NCBI GenBank assembly: GCA_017421145.1
Contig: JAFOTA010000194.1
Coordinates: 1 to 5,250 of the forward strand
Length of the DNA: 5,250 nt
Direction: 5' to 3'
Source: Treponema sp.
Lineage (GTDB): Bacteria > Spirochaetota > Spirochaetia > Treponematales > Treponemataceae
In this document: piece after piece, positions 1-5,140 of the stretch
Layout of the letters: every line of letters begins with the position of its first letter
How positions within the stretch are numbered: position 1 is the first letter of the stretch
Notes under the pieces: generated by a model
Database searches by the model: none
Told to the model about the DNA's origin: nothing
The model's input: only the letters and a program-made list of their open reading frames with translations
Made by a program: the position numbers and the translations under genes

Positions 1-555
1 GTAGATTCAAACGCTGAGGTGGCCGTAAGGTGCTTTGAATTCCGTCCGGCAAATCCAGCTGCTCCTGATACCAATCCTGTCGGAAGAAACACTAATTATG
101 ATTCCATGAACTTTTATGGAGAAAAAAGCCTTGTGATCGGTGAGGGCGAAAACAGGATTGGGATTGGTCTAACTAGCGTTCCATCTACTAGCAATGTAAG
201 AAAAACGATCAAAAGCACAGATGGTAACGTTGTATTCTCTTTCTTTACTCCCGGCGACTATTACTGCATACTTGACAACCAGTACAACCAATGCTCGGTC
301 GGTCTGTATGAAGGAAACTTTGAAGAATCCGGGACTGTATGCCTATATGAAACGGCTTACAAAAGGATTGAAGGACAGACCGACGGAACCACAAATTATT
401 CGGACAGCTATAATGTCATAAGAAATCCTAAAAAAAACGAAGTTCAGGTTGTGTGCAACGGTGATGATGCGGCTACAGGACCAATCTATTCCTTTTCGTT
501 CAAAAGCAGGAACGGAAAAACATATACTTTTAATTCAGTTGTTTTCGCCGATTGA
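1..555 (+). CDS. Hypothetical protein, C-terminal part (5' end outside window)
   Basis: The reading frame is open from the first base of the window to the TGA at 553-555, so this is the last 184 codons of a longer gene. A GTG at position 19 could be read as a start, but the frame continues upstream of it and no Shine-Dalgarno sequence precedes it, so I treat the gene as truncated by the window edge. I do not recognise the family. The protein is polar and rich in Gly, Ser, Thr, Asn and Tyr, with alternating hydrophobic stretches (for example GNVVFSFFTPGDYYCIL and YSFSFKSRNGKTYTFNSVVF) that suggest beta-strands. It has four scattered cysteines and no membrane segment. This composition is common in secreted or surface proteins, but the N-terminus that would show a signal peptide is missing. 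A hairpin with a short T-run follows the stop, and the next gene has its own ribosome binding site 98 bp away. Confidence 0.75.
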   Translation, partial: VDSNAEVAVRCFEFRPANPAAPDTNPVGRNTNYDSMNFYGEKSLVIGEGENRIGIGLTSVPSTSNVRKTIKSTDGNVVFSFFTPGDYYCILDNQYNQCSVGLYEGNFEESGTVCLYETAYKRIEGQTDGTTNYSDSYNVIRNPKKNEVQVVCNGDDAATGPIYSFSFKSRNGKTYTFNSVVFAD

Positions 556-580
556 AGCCCCCTGAAAAATGGGTTATCAT
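552..580 (+). promoter_or_regulatory. Candidate sigma70 promoter for the peptidase gene
   Basis: TTGAAG (552-557) and TATCAT (575-580) are separated by 17 bp, a fair match to the housekeeping consensus. The -35 element overlaps the stop codon of the preceding gene. The predicted start near 587 would put the 588-614 hairpin at the 5' end of the transcript and leave a leader of about 65 nt. No better promoter is visible in the gap, but the match is imperfect and could be chance. Confidence 0.3.
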
Positions 581-587
581 GGATTTC

Positions 588-620
588 ATGGGCGTTTCAA
601 AACTGTACGCCCGTATTTTT
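588..620 (+). terminator. Probable intrinsic terminator after the first gene
   Basis: GGGCGT (590-595) pairs perfectly with ACGCCC (607-612), and the stem can extend by A588-T614 and a T-G wobble, giving 8 bp around an 11-nt loop. A run of five T follows at 616-620. The T-run is short and offset by a few bases, so termination may be partial. The hairpin lies between two same-strand genes. If the candidate promoter at 552-580 is real, it would instead sit at the extreme 5' end of the peptidase mRNA. Confidence 0.45.
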
Positions 621-639
621 ACATCATAGGAAATTTAAC

Positions 640-645
640 AGGAGA
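640..645 (+). promoter_or_regulatory. Ribosome binding site of the C11 peptidase
   Basis: AGGAGA lies 8 nt upstream of the ATG at 654. It supports that start for the 828-residue protein. Confidence 0.8.
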
Positions 646-653
646 ATTTTATT

Positions 654-3140
654 ATGGATAGAAAAAGACCTGGAGGAAGAGACACTCATGTGACCAACAA
701 CAGCATGGGAGTGCATAAGAGAGGCGAAGGGCTTGGTACCGGACCAGTCGGTTCATCCGGTGGATACGGCAGACCTGGAAGCGGAAGCAGACCAAGCGGT
801 TCTCAGGGCGGTGGAAGCGGAATCGGATCCGGAGGCTCTCAAAGCGGCAGATCGGGCGGAGGAAGCTCAAAGGCAATCGGCGGCGGAGGAATCGGTCTTG
901 CGGCTATAATCGGCGTGATAGTGCTTGTCGTAAAAATGTGCGGCGGTCATGGTGCCCAAACGACACCTGTGCAGGATTCATATTACGAAACGACGGAATC
1001 AACCTCTTCATCTTCAATACTCGAAGGAATCACCGGGCTTTTCGGCGGAGGAAGCGGGTCATCATCGGTATCATCATCTTCATCTTCCGTGGGATCGTCA
1101 ACGTCATATACAAGGGTTGACAATTCCGTTGCTGTAGGCTCCAGGGAAAAATACACCCACCTTGTCGGTAACGGAAGGGACAAAGTAACCATAATGGTGT
1201 ACATGTGCGGAACCGACCTTGAATCAAAAAACGGCATGGCTTCTTCGGATTTGAGGGAAATGGCGGCCGCTGACCTCGGTGACAAAATAAATCTTTTGGT
1301 ATACACAGGCGGATGCAAATCCTGGAGGACTTCAGGCATATCGAATTCCGTGAACCAGATTTACAAGGTTGAGTCAGGAAAAATCAGGACGCTTGTCGAT
1401 GATGACGGCAAAAAAGCCATGACTGATCCAAACACTCTTTCTTCATATATAAAGTGGTGCAGGTCAAATTATCCGGCTGACCGTTACGGACTTATTTTCT
1501 GGGATCACGGCGGAGGCTCCGTTTCAGGATTCGGCTATGACGAAAAGTTTGCGAAGAGCGGTTCAATGACGCTTTCCGGCATCAACAGGGCGCTCAAAAA
1601 CGGCGGCCTGAAATTTGATTTCATCGGATTTGATGCATGTCTCATGGCAACGGCTGAAACTGCCCTCCTTCTCGACAACTACGCCGACTATCTGATAAGC
1701 TCCGAAGAAACTGAACCCGGAATCGGCTGGTACTATACGGACTGGCTCACAAAATTCGGCTCAGACACTTCAACCCCTACGCTTGAACTGGGGCAGGTCA
1801 TAGTCGATGATTTCGTGAAAAAGTGCTCCCAGAAATGTTCCGGCCAAAAAACCACTCTTTCGGTCATCGACCTTGCGGAATTCAGCAACACGGTTCCTTC
1901 GAAGCTCACGGCATTTTCAAAGTCGCTCACTAACCTGATTGCAAGGGATGAATACAAGCTTGTTTCTGATGCACGCTACCAGACCCGCGAATTTTCACCG
2001 AACAGCAGGATCGACCAAATTGACCTCGTTTACCTCTGCAACAAAATCGGAAGCAGCGAGGCTAAGGCTTTGGTAAAGGCATTGCAGGGAGCCGTAAAAT
2101 ACAACAAGACTTCATCCAACATGACGAATGCATACGGAGTTTCAATCTACTTCCCCTATAAAAATGCATCCTATGTTGACGTTGCATGCGACAATTATGA
2201 TGCCATCGGTATGGACGACAGCTACGCGGACTGCATCAAGGCTTTTGCAAGCGTGGAAGTGAGCGGTCAGGCTGCATCGGGCGGTTCTGCTGCGGCATCT
2301 CCGGTGGGTTCTCTTTTTGACCTTCTCGGATCAAGCGCGTCTTCATCTTCAAGCTCTGCAATCGGGGACATACTCGGTTCTTTCCTGGGCGGCGGTTCTG
2401 GAAGCGGAAGTGCATTGGGAAGCATACTCGGCGGACTTACGGGAACCAACTTCCTTTCCGGTAAAGTCATGTCGGTCAAGGATACGGCAGATTACATCAG
2501 TTCCAACTATTTTGACGACAGCGCGCTCAAATGGAGGGAATCCAACGGAAAATATCTCATGTACCTTGATGAAGAGCAGTGGGATCTCGTGCATGCCCTT
2601 GACATGAACATGTTCTATGACGACGGCGAAGGCTATATAGACCTGGGGCTTGACGACGTGTTCGACTGGACTGATGACGGCAAGCTGATTGCACGCACCG
2701 ACAGAACATGGCTTGCTATAAACGGACAGCCCGTTGCATACTACCACATGGACACCACCGACGACGGAAAGACATGCACACGCACAGGACGCGTACCTGC
2801 ACTGCTGAACGGAGACCGCGTGAACCTCTGGATTGTCTTTGACGATGCCCATCCTTACGGTTACATTGCCGGAGCCGCCGCAGATTATGACGAAAATACA
2901 AGCGACGTTATAGCAAAGAACATGACCGAGCTTGAAATCGGCGACACGCTTGAATTCCTCTGCGACTACTATACCTATGACGGTGATTACGTGGACAGCT
3001 ATTACCTTGGCGAAAAGATGAAGGTCACGTCAAAGATGGAGGTAAGCAACGTGGACGTAGGATCAGGAAACGTCCGTCTTATGTACCGCTTCACCGATAT
3101 CTACAACCAGCCTCACTGGAGCCGCTATATCGAGCTTTAA
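654..3140 (+). CDS. Membrane-anchored clostripain-family (peptidase C11) cysteine protease
   Basis: This complete 828-residue protein is predicted to be an extracytoplasmic endopeptidase of MEROPS family C11, whose members (clostripain) cut after basic residues. Residues 1-77 form a basic Gly/Ser-rich tail containing KRGEGLGTGPVG (22-33). A single hydrophobic segment at about 79-94 (IGLAAIIGVIVLVV) followed by Lys acts as a membrane anchor, probably N-in with no cleaved signal. A Ser/Gly linker covers 115-152. The catalytic domain runs from about 177 to 505, starting with the strand TIMVYMCGTDLES. The dyad is visible as His285 in FWDHGGG and Cys329 in FDACLMA, followed by SSEETEPGIGW (349-359). 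A second low-complexity linker spans 537-600, and an Asp/Tyr-rich C-terminal domain (601-828) has no function I can name. Known clostripain matures by internal cleavage; I see no certain site here. The gene has an RBS at 640-645 and a strong terminator after it, so it is probably monocistronic. Substrate and localisation are inferred. Confidence 0.9.
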   Translation: MDRKRPGGRDTHVTNNSMGVHKRGEGLGTGPVGSSGGYGRPGSGSRPSGSQGGGSGIGSGGSQSGRSGGGSSKAIGGGGIGLAAIIGVIVLVVKMCGGHGAQTTPVQDSYYETTESTSSSSILEGITGLFGGGSGSSSVSSSSSSVGSSTSYTRVDNSVAVGSREKYTHLVGNGRDKVTIMVYMCGTDLESKNGMASSDLREMAAADLGDKINLLVYTGGCKSWRTSGISNSVNQIYKVESGKIRTLVDDDGKKAMTDPNTLSSYIKWCRSNYPADRYGLIFWDHGGGSVSGFGYDEKFAKSGSMTLSGINRALKNGGLKFDFIGFDACLMATAETALLLDNYADYLISSEETEPGIGWYYTDWLTKFGSDTSTPTLELGQVIVDDFVKKCSQKCSGQKTTLSVIDLAEFSNTVPSKLTAFSKSLTNLIARDEYKLVSDARYQTREFSPNSRIDQIDLVYLCNKIGSSEAKALVKALQGAVKYNKTSSNMTNAYGVSIYFPYKNASYVDVACDNYDAIGMDDSYADCIKAFASVEVSGQAASGGSAAASPVGSLFDLLGSSASSSSSSAIGDILGSFLGGGSGSGSALGSILGGLTGTNFLSGKVMSVKDTADYISSNYFDDSALKWRESNGKYLMYLDEEQWDLVHALDMNMFYDDGEGYIDLGLDDVFDWTDDGKLIARTDRTWLAINGQPVAYYHMDTTDDGKTCTRTGRVPALLNGDRVNLWIVFDDAHPYGYIAGAAADYDENTSDVIAKNMTELEIGDTLEFLCDYYTYDGDYVDSYYLGEKMKVTSKMEVSNVDVGSGNVRLMYRFTDIYNQPHWSRYIEL
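999..1106 (+). repeat. Ser/Gly low-complexity linker, TCA/TCT trinucleotide-rich
   Basis: This segment encodes residues 116-151 of the C11 peptidase, between the membrane anchor and the catalytic domain. Tracts of TCA, TCT and TCC codons encode runs of Ser either side of a short SILEGITGLFGGGSGSS motif. The repetitive codons could allow length variation by strand slippage. Confidence 0.6.
2262..2453 (+). repeat. Second Gly/Ser/Ala low-complexity linker of the C11 peptidase
   Basis: This segment encodes residues 537-600, between the catalytic domain and the C-terminal domain. It contains SLFDLLGSSASSSSSS, AIGDILGSFLGGGSGSGS and ALGSILGGLTG. These resemble each other and the SILEGITGLFGGGSGSS motif of the first linker, so the same short hydrophobic-plus-glycine unit occurs on both sides of the protease domain. 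Confidence 0.55.
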
Positions 3141-3155
3141 TCTGCTTGATTTTCT

Positions 3156-3208
3156 TGCCCTGAAACAAGAGATGCATATGAACTTTCTTGTTCCGGGGCA
3201 TTTTTTTT
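3156..3208 (+). terminator. Strong intrinsic terminator of the C11 peptidase gene
   Basis: The arms 3156-3170 (starts TGCCCTG, ends ACAAGA) and 3186-3200 (starts TCTTGTT, ends GGGGCA) pair over 15 positions with one A-C mismatch at 3163/3193 and one T-G wobble. The loop is about 15 nt. Eight T residues follow at 3201-3208. It starts 15 nt after the TAA stop. On the opposite strand there is no T-run, so it does not obviously stop pflA transcription. Confidence 0.92.
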
Positions 3209-3216
3209 AAGGAATG

Positions 3217-3260
3217 CGCTGATCGGCTGATTGATGGATGCTTATTGGCCTTGGTCAGCG
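3217..3260 (-). other. Inverted repeat downstream of pflA, function uncertain
   Basis: CGCTGATC (3217-3224) pairs with GGTCAGCG (3253-3260), with one wobble. GGC (3225-3227) can pair with GCC (3248-3250) inside it. It lies just past the pflA stop on the minus strand, where a terminator would be expected. No T-run follows on that strand, so it may be an mRNA 3'-end hairpin or chance. Confidence 0.25.
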
Positions 3261-3279
3261 TTTTCTGATATTTCAGGTT

Positions 3280-4029
3280 TTATAATTTCCAGCCGTCGTA
3301 TTTTTCACATTCCAGTATTGCCTTTGCATTCTGGATCCTTTCTGCGCTTGGTGAATCGGTTCCTTCAAGCGGGTAGGGGATTCCGAGGCTCTTGTATTTC
3401 ATGACCCCAAGCGTGTGGTACGGAAGAATCTCCACGCGTTTTATATTGCTGAGCGTGCGTATGAAATCCCTTGTCTTCGTAAGGTATTCGTCATTGTCAG
3501 ACCAACCTGGAACAAGTACGTGCCTTATCCAGACATCCTTTTTCTTTTCGTCCAGATAGCGGAACATGTCGATTATGTTTTCGTTTCCAAGACCGGTCAG
3601 TGCCTTGTGCTTTTCAGGATCAATAATCTTTATGTCCATCAGGAATGTGTCGGTCAGGGAACAGAGCTTTTCGAATTTTGAAAGCCATGCAGGATTCCTT
3701 GAAAAAGGCCCTCCGGCTGTGTCTATGCATGTGGTGATTCCTTTTTCTTTTGCAATCGTAAAAAGTTCGGTCAGAAAATCAATCTGAACCAAAGGCTCTC
3801 CTCCGCTTACGGTAATTCCGCCTTTTTTTCCCCAGTATGACCTGCAGCTCAGTGCTTCTTCAATCAATCCGAGAGGCTCACGTTTTTCACCCTTTCCGAT
3901 TTCCCATGTGTCCGGGTTGTGGCAGAAAAGACAGCGCATCGGGCAACCTGATAAAAAAATGATGTAGCGCACTCCCGGCCCGTCAACCGCACCGCAGCTT
4001 TCTATTGAATGAACGAATCCTACAGACAT
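3280..4029 (-). CDS. pflA: Pyruvate formate-lyase activating enzyme (radical SAM)
   Basis: This complete 249-residue protein matches the usual length of PflA (about 246 residues). The cytosolic radical-SAM enzyme reductively cleaves S-adenosylmethionine to generate the glycyl radical on pyruvate formate-lyase, switching on anaerobic conversion of pyruvate plus CoA to acetyl-CoA and formate. The [4Fe-4S] motif CxxxCxxC is seen as Cys29, Cys33 and Cys36 in GCPMRCLFCHN. The SAM-binding VSGGEP lies at 74-79. Further family hallmarks are the N-terminal SCGAVDGPGVRYIIF, DTAGG, FLMDIK, HVLVPGWSDND and LPYHTLG. The ATG is supported by an upstream GGGAGGA and a good promoter. No formate-lyase gene is next to it here: downstream lies the convergent peptidase and upstream a divergent RNA/nuclease unit, so pflB must be elsewhere or the operon has been rearranged. 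Activation of another glycyl-radical enzyme is possible but less likely. Confidence 0.93.
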   Translation of the reverse strand: MSVGFVHSIESCGAVDGPGVRYIIFLSGCPMRCLFCHNPDTWEIGKGEKREPLGLIEEALSCRSYWGKKGGITVSGGEPLVQIDFLTELFTIAKEKGITTCIDTAGGPFSRNPAWLSKFEKLCSLTDTFLMDIKIIDPEKHKALTGLGNENIIDMFRYLDEKKKDVWIRHVLVPGWSDNDEYLTKTRDFIRTLSNIKRVEILPYHTLGVMKYKSLGIPYPLEGTDSPSAERIQNAKAILECEKYDGWKL

Positions 4030-4033
4030 AAAT

Positions 4034-4040
4034 CCTCCCT
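4034..4040 (-). promoter_or_regulatory. Ribosome binding site of pflA
   Basis: Read on the minus strand, AGGGAGG lies just upstream of the ATG (complement of 4027-4029), with about 4-5 nt spacing. It fixes the start of pflA. Confidence 0.75.
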
Positions 4041-4056
4041 ATTGAATGACAATTAC

Positions 4057-4085
4057 TATATAGAAGAAAAATGGAAGAAAATCAA
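4057..4085 (-). promoter_or_regulatory. sigma70-type promoter of pflA
   Basis: On the minus strand TTGATT (complement of 4080-4085) and TATATA (complement of 4057-4062) are separated by exactly 17 bp. Transcription would start near 4050, giving a leader of about 20 nt that contains the Shine-Dalgarno sequence. An inverted repeat, AAAATC-AAGG-GATTTT (4078-4093), covers the -35 element and could be an operator. No FNR-type TTGAT-N4-ATCAA palindrome is present. Confidence 0.65.
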
Positions 4086-4118
4086 GGGATTTTTCCAGGG
4101 AAGCGCATTGAGTTTCAT

Positions 4119-4147
4119 TTGACTTTTTGGAAAATTATCGGTATATT
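4119..4147 (+). promoter_or_regulatory. Strong sigma70-type promoter of the RNA/nuclease unit
   Basis: TTGACT (4119-4124) and TATATT (4142-4147) are separated by 17 bp, each one base off consensus. Transcription is predicted to begin at about 4154. This is one of the best promoter matches in the window and it points at a stretch with no credible coding start until 4326. It diverges from the pflA promoter, with 33 bp between the two -35 elements. Confidence 0.75.
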
Positions 4148-4153
4148 GAAAAT

Positions 4154-4312
4154 GTAGGCAACAATGATTGTCTGCGTGAGCTATGAATAAGGCGTTGTGC
4201 CGGCATGCAGTGTCTTAGGAGCTTTACAAGGGTTTGACATTTACCACAAGTCGGATAGGGAAACCGAAAGAAAATGTCTGTTTTATCCTGCTCTTTTCGG
4301 GCAGGATTTTTT
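4154..4312 (+). ncRNA. Structured leader or small RNA, about 160 nt, family not recognised
   Basis: The limits come from the promoter at 4119-4147 and the terminator ending at 4312. Visible folds are: GTGAGCT (4176-4182) with AGCTTTAC (4220-4227, one bulge); within it AAGGCGTTGTG (4189-4199) with a pyrimidine-rich partner ending GTGTCTT (4216), about 11 bp with several G-T wobbles; then GACATTT (4236-4242) with AAATGTC (4272-4278), perfect 7 bp, enclosing TCGG (4251-4254)/CCGA (4264-4267). GGTTT (4231-4235) can alternatively pair with AAACC (4261-4265), crossing the last stem. It may be an independent small RNA, a terminator-attenuated leader, or an RNA antitoxin for the nuclease-like gene that follows. 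I see none of the signature sequences of tmRNA, SRP RNA, RNase P RNA or common riboswitches. 6S RNA cannot be excluded because its sequence is poorly conserved, but the two-hairpin layout does not look like its long bubbled rod. Confidence 0.55.
4285..4312 (+). terminator. Intrinsic terminator between structured RNA and nuclease-like gene
   Basis: ATCCTGCTC (4285-4293) pairs with GGGCAGGAT (4299-4307), 9 bp with one T-G wobble, closing a 5-nt loop. The stem runs into six T (4307-4312). The next gene's Shine-Dalgarno sequence begins two nucleotides later, so the nuclease-like gene can be transcribed from the 4119 promoter only by read-through or antitermination. I see no strong alternative antiterminator; TCTGC (4171-4175) could pair with GCAGG (4301-4305) only weakly. 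Confidence 0.85.
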
Positions 4313-4314
4313 GT

Positions 4315-4320
4315 GGGAGA
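4315..4320 (+). promoter_or_regulatory. Ribosome binding site that decides the GTG start at 4326
   Basis: GGGAGA (4315-4320) lies 5 nt before GTG at 4326. The alternatives are worse: GTG 4197 has no such site and would translate the structured RNA and its terminator, and ATG 4350 has no purine-rich sequence in front. Confidence 0.6.
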
Positions 4321-4325
4321 GTTCT

Positions 4326-4883
4326 GTGACCGATATTCAAAATGCATGCATGAGGTTCAATAATCTTTTACATTTTGAATACGAAATTCGTCTTGCAAAA
4401 AAGAAAACAATGGTTACGATCTGCCTTCATTTTCAAAAGAAGGATTTTCATCATCTTGCTGGACTGCATTATTTAAAAGATCGTCCGGAATTGAGAAGCG
4501 ACAGGGCTAAAATTTTTGAAAAAATTCTTTCTGATGAAGTTTTTGCCGGTCGGATTCAAAAATCAGATAACTATACTAAAATAAAGGGTCGTGTTTTCTA
4601 TCTTTCCAAGCTGGAAGATATTTTAGACAGTAATGAGACTGTTTTCAAATACAATCAGAATGAAGCGGTATTTTCCCGGATTGATGCTGATTTTTTGCTG
4701 AAAAATTCCAAATATGAAAAAAACATTTTTACTTTTATAAAGAATGAGCAAAGTGGAAAATATATCTGCAATTCATTTTTCCCAGAAGACAATTATGATT
4801 ATTCAAAGAACCAGATTTTATGGAAAGTCATCTCCAAAAAGAAAAAAGATTTACGCACAGGGAAAGAATACTCTCTGATGTGA
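4326..4883 (+). CDS. PBECR4-like (BECR-fold nuclease-like) domain protein
   Basis: From the GTG at 4326 this is a 185-residue soluble protein with no signal peptide or membrane segment. The pattern F-x4-FHHLAGLHYL (residues 36-50) followed by an Asp, IQKSDNY (78-83), KGRVFYLSKLEDIL (87-100), FKYN (107-110), FSRIDADFLL (116-125) and CNSFFP (148-153) recalls the PBECR4 family, described from phage polyvalent proteins and as stand-alone proteins. That family belongs to the Barnase-EndoU-colicin-RelE superfamily of mostly RNA-cutting enzymes. Candidate active-site residues are His42/His43, Lys79, Arg89, Lys108 and Ser150. The assignment is from memory of the motif pattern, and nuclease activity is unproven here. 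The gene sits directly behind a structured RNA and terminator and is clearly more AT-rich than the protease gene. The frame extends upstream to GTG 4197, but that would place the terminator inside the coding sequence. A toxin or phage-defence role is inference only. Confidence 0.7.
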   Translation: MTDIQNACMRFNNLLHFEYEIRLAKKKTMVTICLHFQKKDFHHLAGLHYLKDRPELRSDRAKIFEKILSDEVFAGRIQKSDNYTKIKGRVFYLSKLEDILDSNETVFKYNQNEAVFSRIDADFLLKNSKYEKNIFTFIKNEQSGKYICNSFFPEDNYDYSKNQILWKVISKKKKDLRTGKEYSLM

Positions 4884-4925
4884 AAAACTTATGGTGAAAA
4901 TAAGGTGTCGATAATGCAGTTTCCC

Positions 4926-4953
4926 TAATCTTTTCCAGAAATTCTGCCGATAA
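4926..4953 (+). promoter_or_regulatory. FliA-type (sigma28) promoter motif
   Basis: GCCGATAA (4946-4953) is an exact match to the -10 element used by sigma28/sigmaD. TAAT (4926-4929), one base off the TAAA -35 core, lies 16 bp upstream, within the usual 14-16 bp. Transcription would start near 4960, run through the 4960-4999 stem-loop and reach the lipoprotein gene at 5147. A second, poorer copy, GTCGATAA (4907-4914), has no matching -35. Confidence 0.45.
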
Positions 4954-4959
4954 TCTTAT

Positions 4960-5003
4960 GTCGAACCCTGATCTGGCGCGGTTTTTGAAATCAGGGGACT
5001 TTT
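4960..5003 (+). terminator. Stem-loop, possible terminator after the nuclease-like gene
   Basis: CCCTGAT (4966-4972) pairs perfectly with ATCAGGG (4990-4996). GTC (4960-4962) can add to GAC (4997-4999) across a 3-nt bulge. The loop is 17 nt, and only four T follow (5000-5003). It could end transcription of the gene stopping at 4883, or be a 5' leader hairpin for transcripts from the sigma28-type promoter just upstream. Confidence 0.45.
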
Positions 5004-5134
5004 ATAACGAAAAATTAAAATTTATACTAGCATATTGTGTTTTTTTGTTGTAAAATAGGGAATAATGGAAACTGAAAAAGGTCTTCGGATGCTTTTCTGC
5101 TTTCGTTAAATTATATTTATAAGTGATATTCTTT

Positions 5135-5140
5135 AGGAGG
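5135..5140 (+). promoter_or_regulatory. Consensus ribosome binding site of the lipoprotein gene
   Basis: A perfect AGGAGG lies 6 nt before the ATG at 5147. It is the strongest Shine-Dalgarno sequence in the window and supports a real, well-translated gene there. Confidence 0.85.

Noticed and set aside
983..1339. Minus-strand open frame
   Set aside because: It is an antisense shadow of the C11 protease linker and catalytic start, with acidic and proline low complexity and no ribosome binding site.
2349..2852. 167-residue minus-strand open frame
   Set aside because: It lies entirely inside the protease gene in antisense, has no recognisable domain, and the plus frame clearly encodes the real protein.
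3217..3260. Intrinsic terminator for pflA
   Set aside because: The stem is acceptable but no T-run follows on the minus strand, so it is listed only as an uncertain inverted repeat.
3415..3787. Plus-strand frames opposite pflA
   Set aside because: They are shadows of pflA, whose motifs and length are unambiguous.
4078..4093. FNR/Crp-type site upstream of pflA
   Set aside because: The palindrome is AAAATC-AAGG-GATTTT, not TTGAT-N4-ATCAA; only a generic inverted repeat can be claimed.
4154..4284. Tandem repeats as in ToxI-type antitoxin RNAs
   Set aside because: Only the short word TGTCT recurs (4169, 4211, 4275) at unequal spacing; no true repeat unit is visible.
4154..4312. 6S RNA, tmRNA, SRP RNA, RNase P RNA or a known riboswitch
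   Set aside because: I found no signature sequences of these classes, and the layout of separate hairpins plus terminator does not fit a single 6S-like rod. 6S is not formally excluded.
4197..4325. Coding extension of the nuclease-like gene from GTG 4197
   Set aside because: It has no ribosome binding site, contains a complete intrinsic terminator and RNA stems, and a better GTG with GGGAGA lies at 4326.
5023..5056. sigma70 promoters from TATACT (5023-5028) or TAAAAT (5051-5056) for the lipoprotein gene
   Set aside because: Neither has a convincing -35 element at 16-18 bp; in such AT-rich DNA these -10-like words are expected by chance.
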